From Bacillota bacterium (GTDB taxonomy: Bacteria; Bacillota; Clostridia; Christensenellales; CAG-138), in contig JAEXEN010000010.1 of assembly GCA_023400985.1 (NCBI GenBank), positions 1 to 62,842 on the forward strand: a stretch of 62,842 nt of DNA, in the 5' to 3' direction. Below, one piece after another: positions 50,821 through 58,499 of the stretch (position 1 is the first letter of the stretch; every line of letters starts with the position of its first letter). The translations under genes and the position numbers were made by a program. The notes beneath the pieces are model-generated. The model did not search any database, was not told the origin of the DNA, and was given only the letters and a program-made list of their open reading frames with translations.

Positions 50821-52851
50821 TTAGAGTCGCTTCCCGCCCTGCCCTGTGTAATCGGAAATGACACTCTTCAGGATCGCGACGGTCTCTGCGTAGTCCGCAA
50901 GCTCGCCCTTCAGCTTGGTGTTTTCCGACTCCAGCGCGAGCACGCGAACGGATTCAAGCTCCTCGCGCGCGTGTTTCCCTTCCGGCACGGCGGAGTTGAT
51001 ATGGCCGATCTTGCGATCCGCCGAGGTATCCCGCTGCTTTTCTGTTCGCGTGACGCCCAAGCCGAACCGCTCCAAAGTATACTCGTTGAATTTCCCGCGG
51101 CGGACGTAATGGGTGTGCAATAGCTCATGCGCTTTGTGGCTGTTGGGATACAGGAGGTAATCTTTGTAGAGCGAAGCAACAAACGGGTTTTCGTGGGACT
51201 TGCGAAGCACTTTTGCCTCGTCCTCACTATATAGGCCGCGCAGCCGCTTTTCACGCACATTCGGGTCGGCCGAACGGGGCTGACCGCCGCCCATGATGCA
51301 CCCGCCGGGGCAGCCCATCACCTCGATGAAATGGTAGGGCGAAGTTCCATCCGCCACATGCTCCATAAGTTTCCCCGCGCCCTTCAACCCGCTTGTGACC
51401 GCAATGCGCAAGGTGACGCCGTCGAGATACTTGTAAGCTTCCAAGGGTTCCGCAATGGTAACGGCAGCCTCCTTTACCTGGTCGAGGCCGACGATGGGCG
51501 TTACATGGAGCCCGTCAAAGGGAAGCTCCCGCCCCGTCACAAGCTCGTAAACCGTGCGCAGCGCCGCCTCCATTACGCCGCCCGTGAGGCCGAAAATATC
51601 CGCCGCGCCCGTGGACATGCCAAGCGGGTTATCGAATTCCTCATCCGGCAAAGATTTGAAGTCGATCCCCATTTCCTTGATCATGTTGGCGAGCTCGCGC
51701 GTCGTCAAAACGGCGTCCACGTTGTGAAGCCCTTCGTTTTCCATCTCCGGCCGCTCGATCTCGCACTTTTTGGCTGTGCAGGGCATGATGGAAACCACGT
51801 AGATGTTTTTCGGGTCGCAGCCGATCTTGTCGGCATAGTACGTTTTTACAAGCGCGCCCAACATGGTATGGGGGGATTTGCAGCTCGAGAGATGGGCGAG
51901 AGAGTCGGGATACGTATGCTCCACAAATTTGATCCAGCCCGGGCTGCAGCTTGTGATCATCGGGAGCGCCGCGCCTTCGCCGCCGAAGGCATCCTTGATG
52001 CGGTTCAATAGCTCCGTACCTTCCTCGAGAATGGTCAGGTCGGCGGCGAAGTTCGTGTCGAACACGTCGTCAAAGCCCAGTACGCGAAGCGCCGCCGCCA
52101 GCTTGCCCGTGCAGTGCGCGCCCGGCTCGAGGCCAAACTCTTCTCCGATGGCGACGCGGACGGCGGGAGCGGTCTGGACGACCACGCGCTTTGACTTGTC
52201 GTTGAGCGCGTCCCAGACCTTTTGGATAGAATCCGTTTCCTTGAGCGCGCCGACGGGGCAGACTACGGTGCACTGCCCGCAAAACGCGCAGTTCACTTCC
52301 CCCAAAGGAAGCTCCATCGCCGGGCTGATGACGGTTTTAAAGCCGCGGTTTTGCGCGTTGATGATGCCTGCGCCCTGAATTTCGTTGCAGGCCGTCACGC
52401 AGCGCCTGCAAAGGATGCATTTGGACATATCCCGCGTGATGGAAACGGAGGTGTCGATCACGCAGTCGGACCGTTTGCCCTCGAAGCGGCCCGCCTCCAC
52501 GCCGAGCGTTTTCCCAAGCTCCTGCAGCTCGCAGCTTTGGTTGCGCTTGCAGCTCAGGCAGTCCTTGGAGTGGTCGGAGAGAAGAAGCTCGTAGAGTACC
52601 TTGCGGGCGCCGCGCACCCGCGCCGAATTGGTTTCGATCACCATGCCTTCCCCAACCTCGGTCATGCAGGAGGGGACAAGCGTTTTTGCGCCCTCCACCT
52701 CCACCACGCAGATGCGGCAGGAGCCGAATTGGTGAACGCCCTGGAGATAGCAAAGGCTCGGAATGGAAATACCGTTTTGCCTTGCGGCCTCGATGATGGT
52801 GAGGCCGTCTTCTGCAACGCATTGCTTTCCGTTGATGGTTATATGCTTCAT
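50821..52851 (-). CDS. hydA: [FeFe]-hydrogenase catalytic subunit (group A, bifurcating HydA type)
   Basis: Makes or consumes H2 at the H-cluster in the cytosol. In 676 residues: N-terminal [2Fe-2S] domain (PSLCYLQGVHQFGSCRIC ... C), a His-Cys [4Fe-4S] site (HSKDCLSCKRNQSCELQ), two ferredoxin clusters (CILCRRCVTAC, CAFCGQCTVVCP) and the H domain with all three signatures: TSCSPGWIKF, MPCTAKKCEIERPE and EVMGCPGGCIMGGGQP. The final 80 residues form a charged, probably coiled-coil tail (HAREELESVRVLALESENTKL). Downstream of hydC and hydB homologues, so it belongs to a trimeric NAD/ferredoxin-dependent electron-bifurcating hydrogenase. Ten nt separate it from hydB. Confidence 0.95.
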   Translation of the reverse strand: MKHITINGKQCVAEDGLTIIEAARQNGISIPSLCYLQGVHQFGSCRICVVEVEGAKTLVPSCMTEVGEGMVIETNSARVRGARKVLYELLLSDHSKDCLSCKRNQSCELQELGKTLGVEAGRFEGKRSDCVIDTSVSITRDMSKCILCRRCVTACNEIQGAGIINAQNRGFKTVISPAMELPLGEVNCAFCGQCTVVCPVGALKETDSIQKVWDALNDKSKRVVVQTAPAVRVAIGEEFGLEPGAHCTGKLAAALRVLGFDDVFDTNFAADLTILEEGTELLNRIKDAFGGEGAALPMITSCSPGWIKFVEHTYPDSLAHLSSCKSPHTMLGALVKTYYADKIGCDPKNIYVVSIMPCTAKKCEIERPEMENEGLHNVDAVLTTRELANMIKEMGIDFKSLPDEEFDNPLGMSTGAADIFGLTGGVMEAALRTVYELVTGRELPFDGLHVTPIVGLDQVKEAAVTIAEPLEAYKYLDGVTLRIAVTSGLKGAGKLMEHVADGTSPYHFIEVMGCPGGCIMGGGQPRSADPNVREKRLRGLYSEDEAKVLRKSHENPFVASLYKDYLLYPNSHKAHELLHTHYVRRGKFNEYTLERFGLGVTRTEKQRDTSADRKIGHINSAVPEGKHAREELESVRVLALESENTKLKGELADYAETVAILKSVISDYTGQGGKRL

Positions 52852-52861
52852 ATCGGATCAC

Positions 52862-55800
52862 CTACCTCCTGTCGCACTGCAGGCAGCGCATCGCTTCGGC
52901 CATCGCTCTGATCTTGTGGTACCCGAGGTCCACCTCGTCAAACGAATTCTTCCGCTTTTCGGGTGCAAGCTCGTCGATCTCAAAGCGATTGTGTTCAACG
53001 AATTCGTCGTCGCTGAAGTTATCGGGGATCTCGATCGGCGCGCCCTTATTGAGTTTGCCTTTGCCGCCGAGATACCTGTCGATGGAAACCGCGGCCTGCT
53101 TGCCGTCCGCGATTGCCCGTATGACGGTATCCGGCCCGCGGGCGACGTCGCCGCCGGCGAACACGCCATCCATCGTGGTCATCATGGTTTTGTTGTCGAT
53201 GATAAACGTACCCCAGGGCGTTACGCCGATCTCGCTTTTCTTGATGAAGGGCAGGTCTGAATATTGGCTGACCGCGGGGATGACGGTATCCACGTCGATC
53301 AAAAAGTTGGAGCCTTCGACGGGCACGGCTCTGCGCCGCCCGTTTTTATCGAAGTCGCCCAGCATCATGCGCTGGCATTCGATCTTTATGACCCTGCCGC
53401 GCCTGCTGCCGATGAACCGCACGGGCGCAACGAGCTCTATAAGCTCTACGCCCTCCTCGATGGCTGCTTGCACTTCCTGCGCGTAGGCGGGCATGGATTC
53501 CTTTGTTCTCCTGTAGAGGATCATCACCTTTTCGGCGCCGAGACGCACGGCTGTGCGGGCCGAGTCGATCGCGGTGTTGCCGCCGCCGATGATCGCCACG
53601 GTTTTTCCGATGTCGACCTGCCTTCGCAAATTGACGTTTTTGAGGAAGTGAATGCCGTGGATCACACCCGCAAGCTCCTCGCCGGGGATGTTCACCTTTT
53701 CCGGGAACTGCGTGCCCGTCGCCACATAGATGGCGTCGTACTGCGCCTGAAGCGCCTTGAATGTGATATCCTTGCCGACCTCGGTGTTGAGATGGATATT
53801 GACGCCCGAGTGCGCGATAAGGTCGATCTCGTGCTGGAGCACTTTCTTCGGGAGCCGGTATTCCGGTATGCCAAACGCGAGCACGCCGCCCGCCACGGGC
53901 TCCGACTCGAACACGTCCACATCGTAGCCGATTCTGACCAGGTAATATCCGCACGTAAGCCCCGAAGTGCCCGCGCCGATGATGGCGACCCGCTTCCCGT
54001 TCCTCGGGAAGACGAGGTCATGCGCATAGGGCTTCTCGTTTTTGTAGGCGTAGTCCGCGGCGAAGCGCTTGAGCTCGCAGATGGATATGGCCTCGTCCAG
54101 CGTACGCCTGCGGCACTTGGATTCGCAGGGATGCGTGCAGATGCGCCCGCAGACGGCAGGAAAGGGGTTCTCCTGCCGGATGAGCTGATACGCGTCGTCA
54201 AACCGCCCGGCGGCGATAAGCCTGATATACCCCGGGACGTTGATGTTGGCGGGGCAGGTGTTTTCGCACGGGGAAATGAACAGGGAGGCGCATACGCTCG
54301 CGCGGCAGTACTTATCCCTAATATGTTCTTCATACTCGTCGCGGAAGTACCTTATGGTCGAAAGCACCGGGTTCGGGGCCGTTTGTCCGAGGCCGCACAT
54401 GGCCGTATCCTTGATGGTCTCGCCAAGCTCCTCGAGAAGCTCTATATCACCTTCCTCGCCCTCGCCGTTTGTGATGCGCTCGAGAATTTCCAGCATGCGC
54501 GTGGTGCCGATGCGGCAGGCCGCGCATTTGCCGCAGGATTCATCCCGTATAAAATCCATGAAAAACCGCGCGGTATCCACCATGCAGGTATCCTCGTTCA
54601 TGGCGATCAAACCGCCCGAGCCCATGATGGCGCCGAGCTTTTGGAGCGATTCGTAATCCGTGGCCGTGTTGAGGTTATCCCGCGTGATGCATCCGCCGGA
54701 CGGGCCGCCGATCTGCGCGGCCTTGAACCGCTTTTTGTCGCGCATGCCGCCGCCGATGTTGAAAAGTATATCGCCTAAGGGCTTTCCGATGGGCACCTCG
54801 ATGATGCCCGTGTTCACGACGTCGCCCGCGAGGGCGAACACCTTGGTGCCTTTGCTTTTTTCCGTGCCGAAACCCGCGTACCATGCGCCGCCCCTTAAAA
54901 GGATTTCCGGTATGCTCGCGTAGGTTTCCACGTTGTTGATGATCGTAGGCGCGTTAAACAGGCCCGATTGAAACGGGAAGGGCGGCTTTTGCCGCGGTTC
55001 GCCTCTTCTGCCCTCGATGGAAGCCATCAGCGCCGTTTCCTCGCCGCATACGAACGCGCCTGCGCCGATGCGTATCTCAAGGTCGAAATCAAAGCCGCTC
55101 CCAAACAGGTTTTTGCCTAAAACGCCGCGCCGCCGCGCGTCCTCGATCGCCTTTTTCAAACGTTCTACCGCAATGGGGTATTCCGCGCGGACATACACAT
55201 AACCCATGCTTGCGCCGATAGCGTAACCGCCGATCATCATGCCCTCGATCACGGTATGGGGATCGCCCTCGAGTATGCTCCTGTCCATAAACGCGCCGGG
55301 GTCGCCCTCGTCCGCGTTGCATACGATAAATTTGCGATTCCCCTTCGCGTCGTGCCCGGCCTGCCATTTGACGCCCGTGGGGAAACCCGCGCCGCCGCGC
55401 CCGCGCATACCCGAGCGCTTGACCTCATCGATCACTTCCTGCGGCGTTTTTTCGTTGAGCGCCTTTGCGGCGGCAAGATAACCGTCGCGGCTTATGTAGG
55501 CGTCGAGGCTGGAGTATTCGATGACGCCGCAGTTACGGAGCGCGATCCTGACCTGTTCCTTAAAGAAGTCGATGTCGTCGATATTCGGTACATGCCGTTT
55601 CAAAGACTGGTCATAGAAGGTGTGCTCGACGAGGATCTCATGATTGACCAAATGCGCCTTGACGATCCGCCGCGCAATCTCGGGCGTGAGCTTTGTGTAA
55701 AATATCCTCTCGGGCAGTATCAGCATAACGGGACCCGCCGCACAGGTGCCCATGCAGCCGGTTTCCCTTAAAAGCGCTTGGTCCTGCAAGCCTAAGAGGT

Positions 55801-55963
55801 TTAGCTCCTCTTCGACCGCGTCTCTTATTTGTGCGCAGTTGGAAGATACGCAGCCCGCACCGCTGCATACGAGCACCTGATACTTATAGGCCGCCGTATG
55901 CTCGCTGTACGCGTTTTTGATCTTTTCAAGGTCCGCTGTGCTTGCGATTTTTTGCTCATCCAC
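52862..55963 (-). CDS. hydB: HydB/NuoF-type flavoprotein fused to a GltD-like FAD/NAD(P) oxidoreductase
   Basis: A 1033-residue fusion, starting at GTG (55963) 5 nt after GGGGGTGA. Order: thioredoxin-like [2Fe-2S] domain (CSGAGCVSSNC ... CMGTCAAGP); NuoF core with NAD/FMN motifs (GRGGAGFPTGVKWQ, CNADEGDPGAFMDR, GAGAFVCGEETALMASIEGRRGEPR) and its [4Fe-4S] site (SCGKCAACRIGTTRM); then, from about residue 590, a GltD/NfnB-like unit with Cys clusters (CENTCPANINVPGY, CGRICTHPCESKCRR) and two Rossmann motifs (AIIGAGTSGLTCGYYL, AIIGGGNTAIDSARTA). It ends MRCLQCDRR. Ordinary HydB proteins of about 600 residues end in a ferredoxin domain instead; here that end is replaced by the second flavoprotein. 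It carries electrons between NAD(P)H, flavin and HydA. Confidence 0.9.
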   Translation of the reverse strand: MDEQKIASTADLEKIKNAYSEHTAAYKYQVLVCSGAGCVSSNCAQIRDAVEEELNLLGLQDQALLRETGCMGTCAAGPVMLILPERIFYTKLTPEIARRIVKAHLVNHEILVEHTFYDQSLKRHVPNIDDIDFFKEQVRIALRNCGVIEYSSLDAYISRDGYLAAAKALNEKTPQEVIDEVKRSGMRGRGGAGFPTGVKWQAGHDAKGNRKFIVCNADEGDPGAFMDRSILEGDPHTVIEGMMIGGYAIGASMGYVYVRAEYPIAVERLKKAIEDARRRGVLGKNLFGSGFDFDLEIRIGAGAFVCGEETALMASIEGRRGEPRQKPPFPFQSGLFNAPTIINNVETYASIPEILLRGGAWYAGFGTEKSKGTKVFALAGDVVNTGIIEVPIGKPLGDILFNIGGGMRDKKRFKAAQIGGPSGGCITRDNLNTATDYESLQKLGAIMGSGGLIAMNEDTCMVDTARFFMDFIRDESCGKCAACRIGTTRMLEILERITNGEGEEGDIELLEELGETIKDTAMCGLGQTAPNPVLSTIRYFRDEYEEHIRDKYCRASVCASLFISPCENTCPANINVPGYIRLIAAGRFDDAYQLIRQENPFPAVCGRICTHPCESKCRRRTLDEAISICELKRFAADYAYKNEKPYAHDLVFPRNGKRVAIIGAGTSGLTCGYYLVRIGYDVDVFESEPVAGGVLAFGIPEYRLPKKVLQHEIDLIAHSGVNIHLNTEVGKDITFKALQAQYDAIYVATGTQFPEKVNIPGEELAGVIHGIHFLKNVNLRRQVDIGKTVAIIGGGNTAIDSARTAVRLGAEKVMILYRRTKESMPAYAQEVQAAIEEGVELIELVAPVRFIGSRRGRVIKIECQRMMLGDFDKNGRRRAVPVEGSNFLIDVDTVIPAVSQYSDLPFIKKSEIGVTPWGTFIIDNKTMMTTMDGVFAGGDVARGPDTVIRAIADGKQAAVSIDRYLGGKGKLNKGAPIEIPDNFSDDEFVEHNRFEIDELAPEKRKNSFDEVDLGYHKIRAMAEAMRCLQCDRR

Positions 55964-55977
55964 GCTTTTCACCCCCC

Positions 55978-56475
55978 TCAATACCGCGACAGGATGCCGT
56001 CGAGCTTGTTGATGTTGACCTGCCTATACACTACGTCGTCGATCATCATGGCAGGCGCCAGCCCGCACGCGCCGATGCAGCGGGCGATCTCGAAGGTGAA
56101 TTTCCCGTCCGTGGTCGTGCCTCCGATATCGACGCCAAGGTTTTTTTGCAACGCCTCGACGATTTTCTTGCCGCCCCTTACATAGCAGGCGGTACCGAGA
56201 CAGACGCGGATGATGTGCTCGCCGCGTGGCTTTGTCGAGAAAAAGGAGTAAAAGGTGATAACGCCGGAGATATCACTCAGAGGTTTATCGAGCCTATGAG
56301 CGATATACTCCTGCAACTCCAGGGATAAATGGCCGTAGAGCTCCTGTGCGATGTGGAGAATTTGAATGAGGCTTCCTTCCGCGTTCGCATAAAGGTCGAT
56401 GATGGGATCGAGTTCGTAAAACGGGTGTTGGTCGTCGCTAGACTCAAGTATACATTTGCAGTTGCCGCTGCTCAT
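55978..56475 (-). CDS. hydC: HydC/NuoE-type [2Fe-2S] thioredoxin-like subunit
   Basis: Small electron-transfer subunit of 165 residues, start at 56475 with AAAGGGGG 7 nt upstream. Helical N-terminal part (SLIQILHIAQELYGHLSLELQEYIAHRL) followed by the thioredoxin-like fold, whose cluster cysteines are in VCLGTACYVRGG and RCIGACGLAP. First gene of the hydC-hydB-hydA operon; 14 nt separate it from hydB. Confidence 0.93.
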   Translation of the reverse strand: MSSGNCKCILESSDDQHPFYELDPIIDLYANAEGSLIQILHIAQELYGHLSLELQEYIAHRLDKPLSDISGVITFYSFFSTKPRGEHIIRVCLGTACYVRGGKKIVEALQKNLGVDIGGTTTDGKFTFEIARCIGACGLAPAMMIDDVVYRQVNINKLDGILSRY

Positions 56476-56740
56476 CGAAAAACCCCCTTTACATACAATT
56501 GTCGATCAGATCCGGAGAAATGCAGGGCATAGAATCTATTCCTGCATTAAGAATAGCAGGAAAATGTTTGGATTTTATTAGCACCTGCAGCGAAATTTTC
56601 GAATCGTCACCGTTTTTTGCGGAAGATTTCCCATCGCTGCCGTTTGCCTTAACATTTTCAACACAAGTTCGCATAAGGAAGTAAACGAACACTTTCACCC
56701 CGCGCAGCCATATAACAGGCGATCGTTAACGAACAGTCTG
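56476..56740. other. Divergent intergenic region between hydC and the decayed lipocalin locus
   Basis: No supported gene. It contains scattered AT-rich stretches and probably the hydC promoter, which I cannot place confidently. Two short open frames on either strand have no ribosome site. Confidence 0.4.
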
Positions 56741-56769
56741 TTGTTTACGCTACACGCAGTTAGTATAAT
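56741..56769 (+). promoter_or_regulatory. Promoter with overlapping imperfect dyad
   Basis: TTGTTT at 56741-56746, 17-bp spacer, TATAAT at 56764-56769, ahead of a GGAGGTG ribosome site and GTG start at 56821. An imperfect inverted repeat (GAACAG-T-CTGTT core, around 56731-56742) overlaps the -35, possibly an operator. It lacks the TCAC...GTGATAGGC element found before the next three genes. Confidence 0.5.
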
Positions 56770-56820
56770 TTATGTAAAGGGAATATACATTTATATCCGG
56801 CATCGTTTGGAGGTGCGGCT

Positions 56821-57413
56821 GTGTCAAAATTCAAAAAAGCGCCGTATAGGGCGCCGGGCACGGAAACTACGAGGAGGAATGGGGCGTACATAAACATTGC
56901 TCCGAATGGTGGTGCCTGACCGGCTATTTTTACGACGGGGCCGGACACATGTACTCTTGTCAGTTTACGATGCTTCGCGTCAAGCTGCTTTTCTTCAGGC
57001 CCTATATCATCATGCTTGCCCTGACGGATTTCGAGACCCAAAAGCATTACTACTTTCAAAATATCACGCTTTCCGAGCGGGATACCACAATTAACGAGCA
57101 TATGGTCGCCTTCGGAAAAACCGCCGCCGTTCAAAAGCAGGCGAATGGGATGCGTTTGACCGTAGACCATAAGGACTTCGGGCTCGATCTGACGCTCGGA
57201 TATGGGAAGCGCGCCATATGGCATTGCGACAACGGGCTTCTCCAAATGGGGATCGGCGTGCTCAAAATGCTCGGCTTTATCGGCGTGAAGCCATGGCAGA
57301 TACGTTTCCTTTTCCAAATCGCGGGCGCCGCTAAAAAGTTAAGCTCTCTAAGCGAAACGGAGATCGACGGGCTTTATAACGTTTCCGCAATGCAATATCT
57401 TTCGATCCTCTGA
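56821..57413 (+). pseudogene. Lipocalin/CrtC-like (AttH-type) gene remnant, frameshifted and truncated
   Basis: A good start (GGAGGTG, then GTG at 56821) encodes MSKFKKAPYRAPG and then loses frame near 56858; the sequence resumes in another frame as HGNYEEEW, SEWWCLTGYFYDGAGHMYSCQFTMLR, FETQKHYYFQNITLSERD and AIWHCDNGLLQMG. The EWW...TG...YGxQFT and WHxDNG pattern is that of the lipocalin-like domain in carotenoid 1,2-hydratase (CrtC)/AttH proteins. Soon after 57245 homology stops, and the frame runs into a helical stretch (LKMLGFIGVKPWQIRFLFQIAG) that looks like the middle of a phytoene-desaturase-like enzyme, ending at a stop at 57413. At least one frameshift plus a deletion fusion are needed to explain it. 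Confidence 0.65.
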
Positions 57414-57417
57414 CCGC

Positions 57418-58317
57418 GTGGCTGCGGGCGAAATGGTGAAGATGTTCCAACAGACCGTCAAGGGGAGCGGCGGGCGCTATTACAAAGGAGGCGTGGGGCA
57501 CTTCTTCGAGGTCATGGCACAAAGGGTAGCGGAGACGGGCGGCACGATTTTGATGAATACGCGCGTTGCATCCATCGACATCGAAAACGGAAAGGTATTT
57601 GGCGTCACGACGGAGGTCGGCATAAAGTGCAAAGCCCCCGTCGTCATCAGCAACGCCGGAATACGGCAAAAGGTTTTGAAGCTTGCGGGCGAAAGGCATT
57701 TGGATGCGGCCTATATTAAAAAAATCAAGAGTCTCGAAAGTAACCTTGCCTGCGTGGGCTATCGGTACTTTACTTCCCGCCCGGTCCTGAAAGAGCCCAT
57801 AATGGTGCTGTTCCCCGAGGGCTGTGTTTCCGAATACGAGGAGTTTGAGGCCATCGAGCGCGGGGAGCGGAAACCGGACAGCGGCTACATCTACCTCGGT
57901 ACGACGTCCCTTTACCCAAATATGGCGCCAATGGGCAGGCAGGTGATCTATGCGGCGGTATCCCGCGTGCCGGATTTGAAGGTCGATCCGGCGCCCTACT
58001 TAGCGTATATCGAAAAAGGCGTTAAAAAAATAGCGCCGAAGATGTATGAGCCCGGCGTGATCGCCCGTACGGAGATCATGACTATGGCGACCGTGCCTGG
58101 CGTGGGCAACGACGCCATTTTACCCGGGCAGGGCGGCGAGGTCTACGGCATAGCAAACTCTTTAGGCCGGGCGGGACCGCAGCGGCCCAAAGCGGAAACC
58201 CCCATAGAAGGCTTGTACGTCGTCGGCAGCGATACCGAGGGTTTTGGCCTCGGCACACATCAGGCTGTGGATTCGGGATTTAAGGTGTATGAGAAGGTGA
58301 TGCAAAGGCTCGGATGA
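57418..58317 (+). pseudogene. C-terminal part of a phytoene-desaturase/retinol-saturase-like FAD oxidoreductase
   Basis: About 299 residues beginning, without a ribosome site, in the middle of the protein: GGRYYKGGVGHFFEVMAQRVAETGGTIL with NTRVASIDIENGKVFGVTTE, then VVISNAGIRQKVLKL, and at the C-terminus the FAD-binding closing motif TPIEGLYVVGSDTEGFGLGTHQAVDSG. The N-terminal GxGxxG dinucleotide fold (about 200 residues) is missing, which should abolish FAD binding. It lies one frame away from, and directly after, the lipocalin-like remnant. I read the two as one decayed two-gene locus; the intact open frame of 900 nt means recent decay or a retained partial product cannot be excluded. Confidence 0.65.
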
Positions 58318-58350
58318 TCCGAGGCTTAAAAATCATTATCCTAATTAGAA

Positions 58351-58394
58351 TCACCCCGCGAGTGATAGGCAGAATAGGCGGAATCTGCTACATT
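58351..58394 (+). promoter_or_regulatory. LuxR-type activated promoter, site 1 (upstream of the LuxR gene)
   Basis: TCAC-N7-GTGA dyad at 58351-58365 followed by TAGGC, then a TACATT -10 element at 58389-58394, exactly 23 bp after the dyad. Predicted start near 58401 puts the dyad centre at about -43 and replaces a normal -35. The sequence around the -10 (AATCTGCTACATTGAAG) matches site 3 closely. It lies about 150 bp before the LuxR start codon, with a leader hairpin (58415-58445). Confidence 0.65.
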
Positions 58395-58414
58395 GAAGAA
58401 AGCAAATCATAAGA

Positions 58415-58445
58415 AGCCGTTGCACCTTACTTTAGGCCAACGGCT
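58415..58445 (+). other. Leader stem-loop of the LuxR gene
   Basis: AGCCGTTG at 58415-58422 pairs with CAACGGCT at 58438-58445. No T-run follows. It lies between the predicted start point and the LuxR start codon. Confidence 0.45.
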
Positions 58446-58499
58446 CCGTTTGCGGCTGCAGAAAAAATTTCGCATTTGCCGATATGCAACGGGGGAAAG

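Noticed and set aside
53264..54778. 504-codon plus-strand open frame opposite hydB
   Set aside because: Antisense to the NuoF/GltD fusion with all cofactor motifs intact on the other strand; composition typical of a mirror frame.
56850..56870. Programmed ribosomal frameshift in the lipocalin-like gene
   Set aside because: No slippery heptamer with a downstream pseudoknot, and the gene is also truncated and fused downstream, which fits decay or a sequencing error better.
56760..57317. 185-codon minus-strand open frame over the decayed lipocalin locus
   Set aside because: No ribosome site or motif; the plus strand carries recognisable lipocalin pieces in two frames, so I prefer the pseudogene reading.
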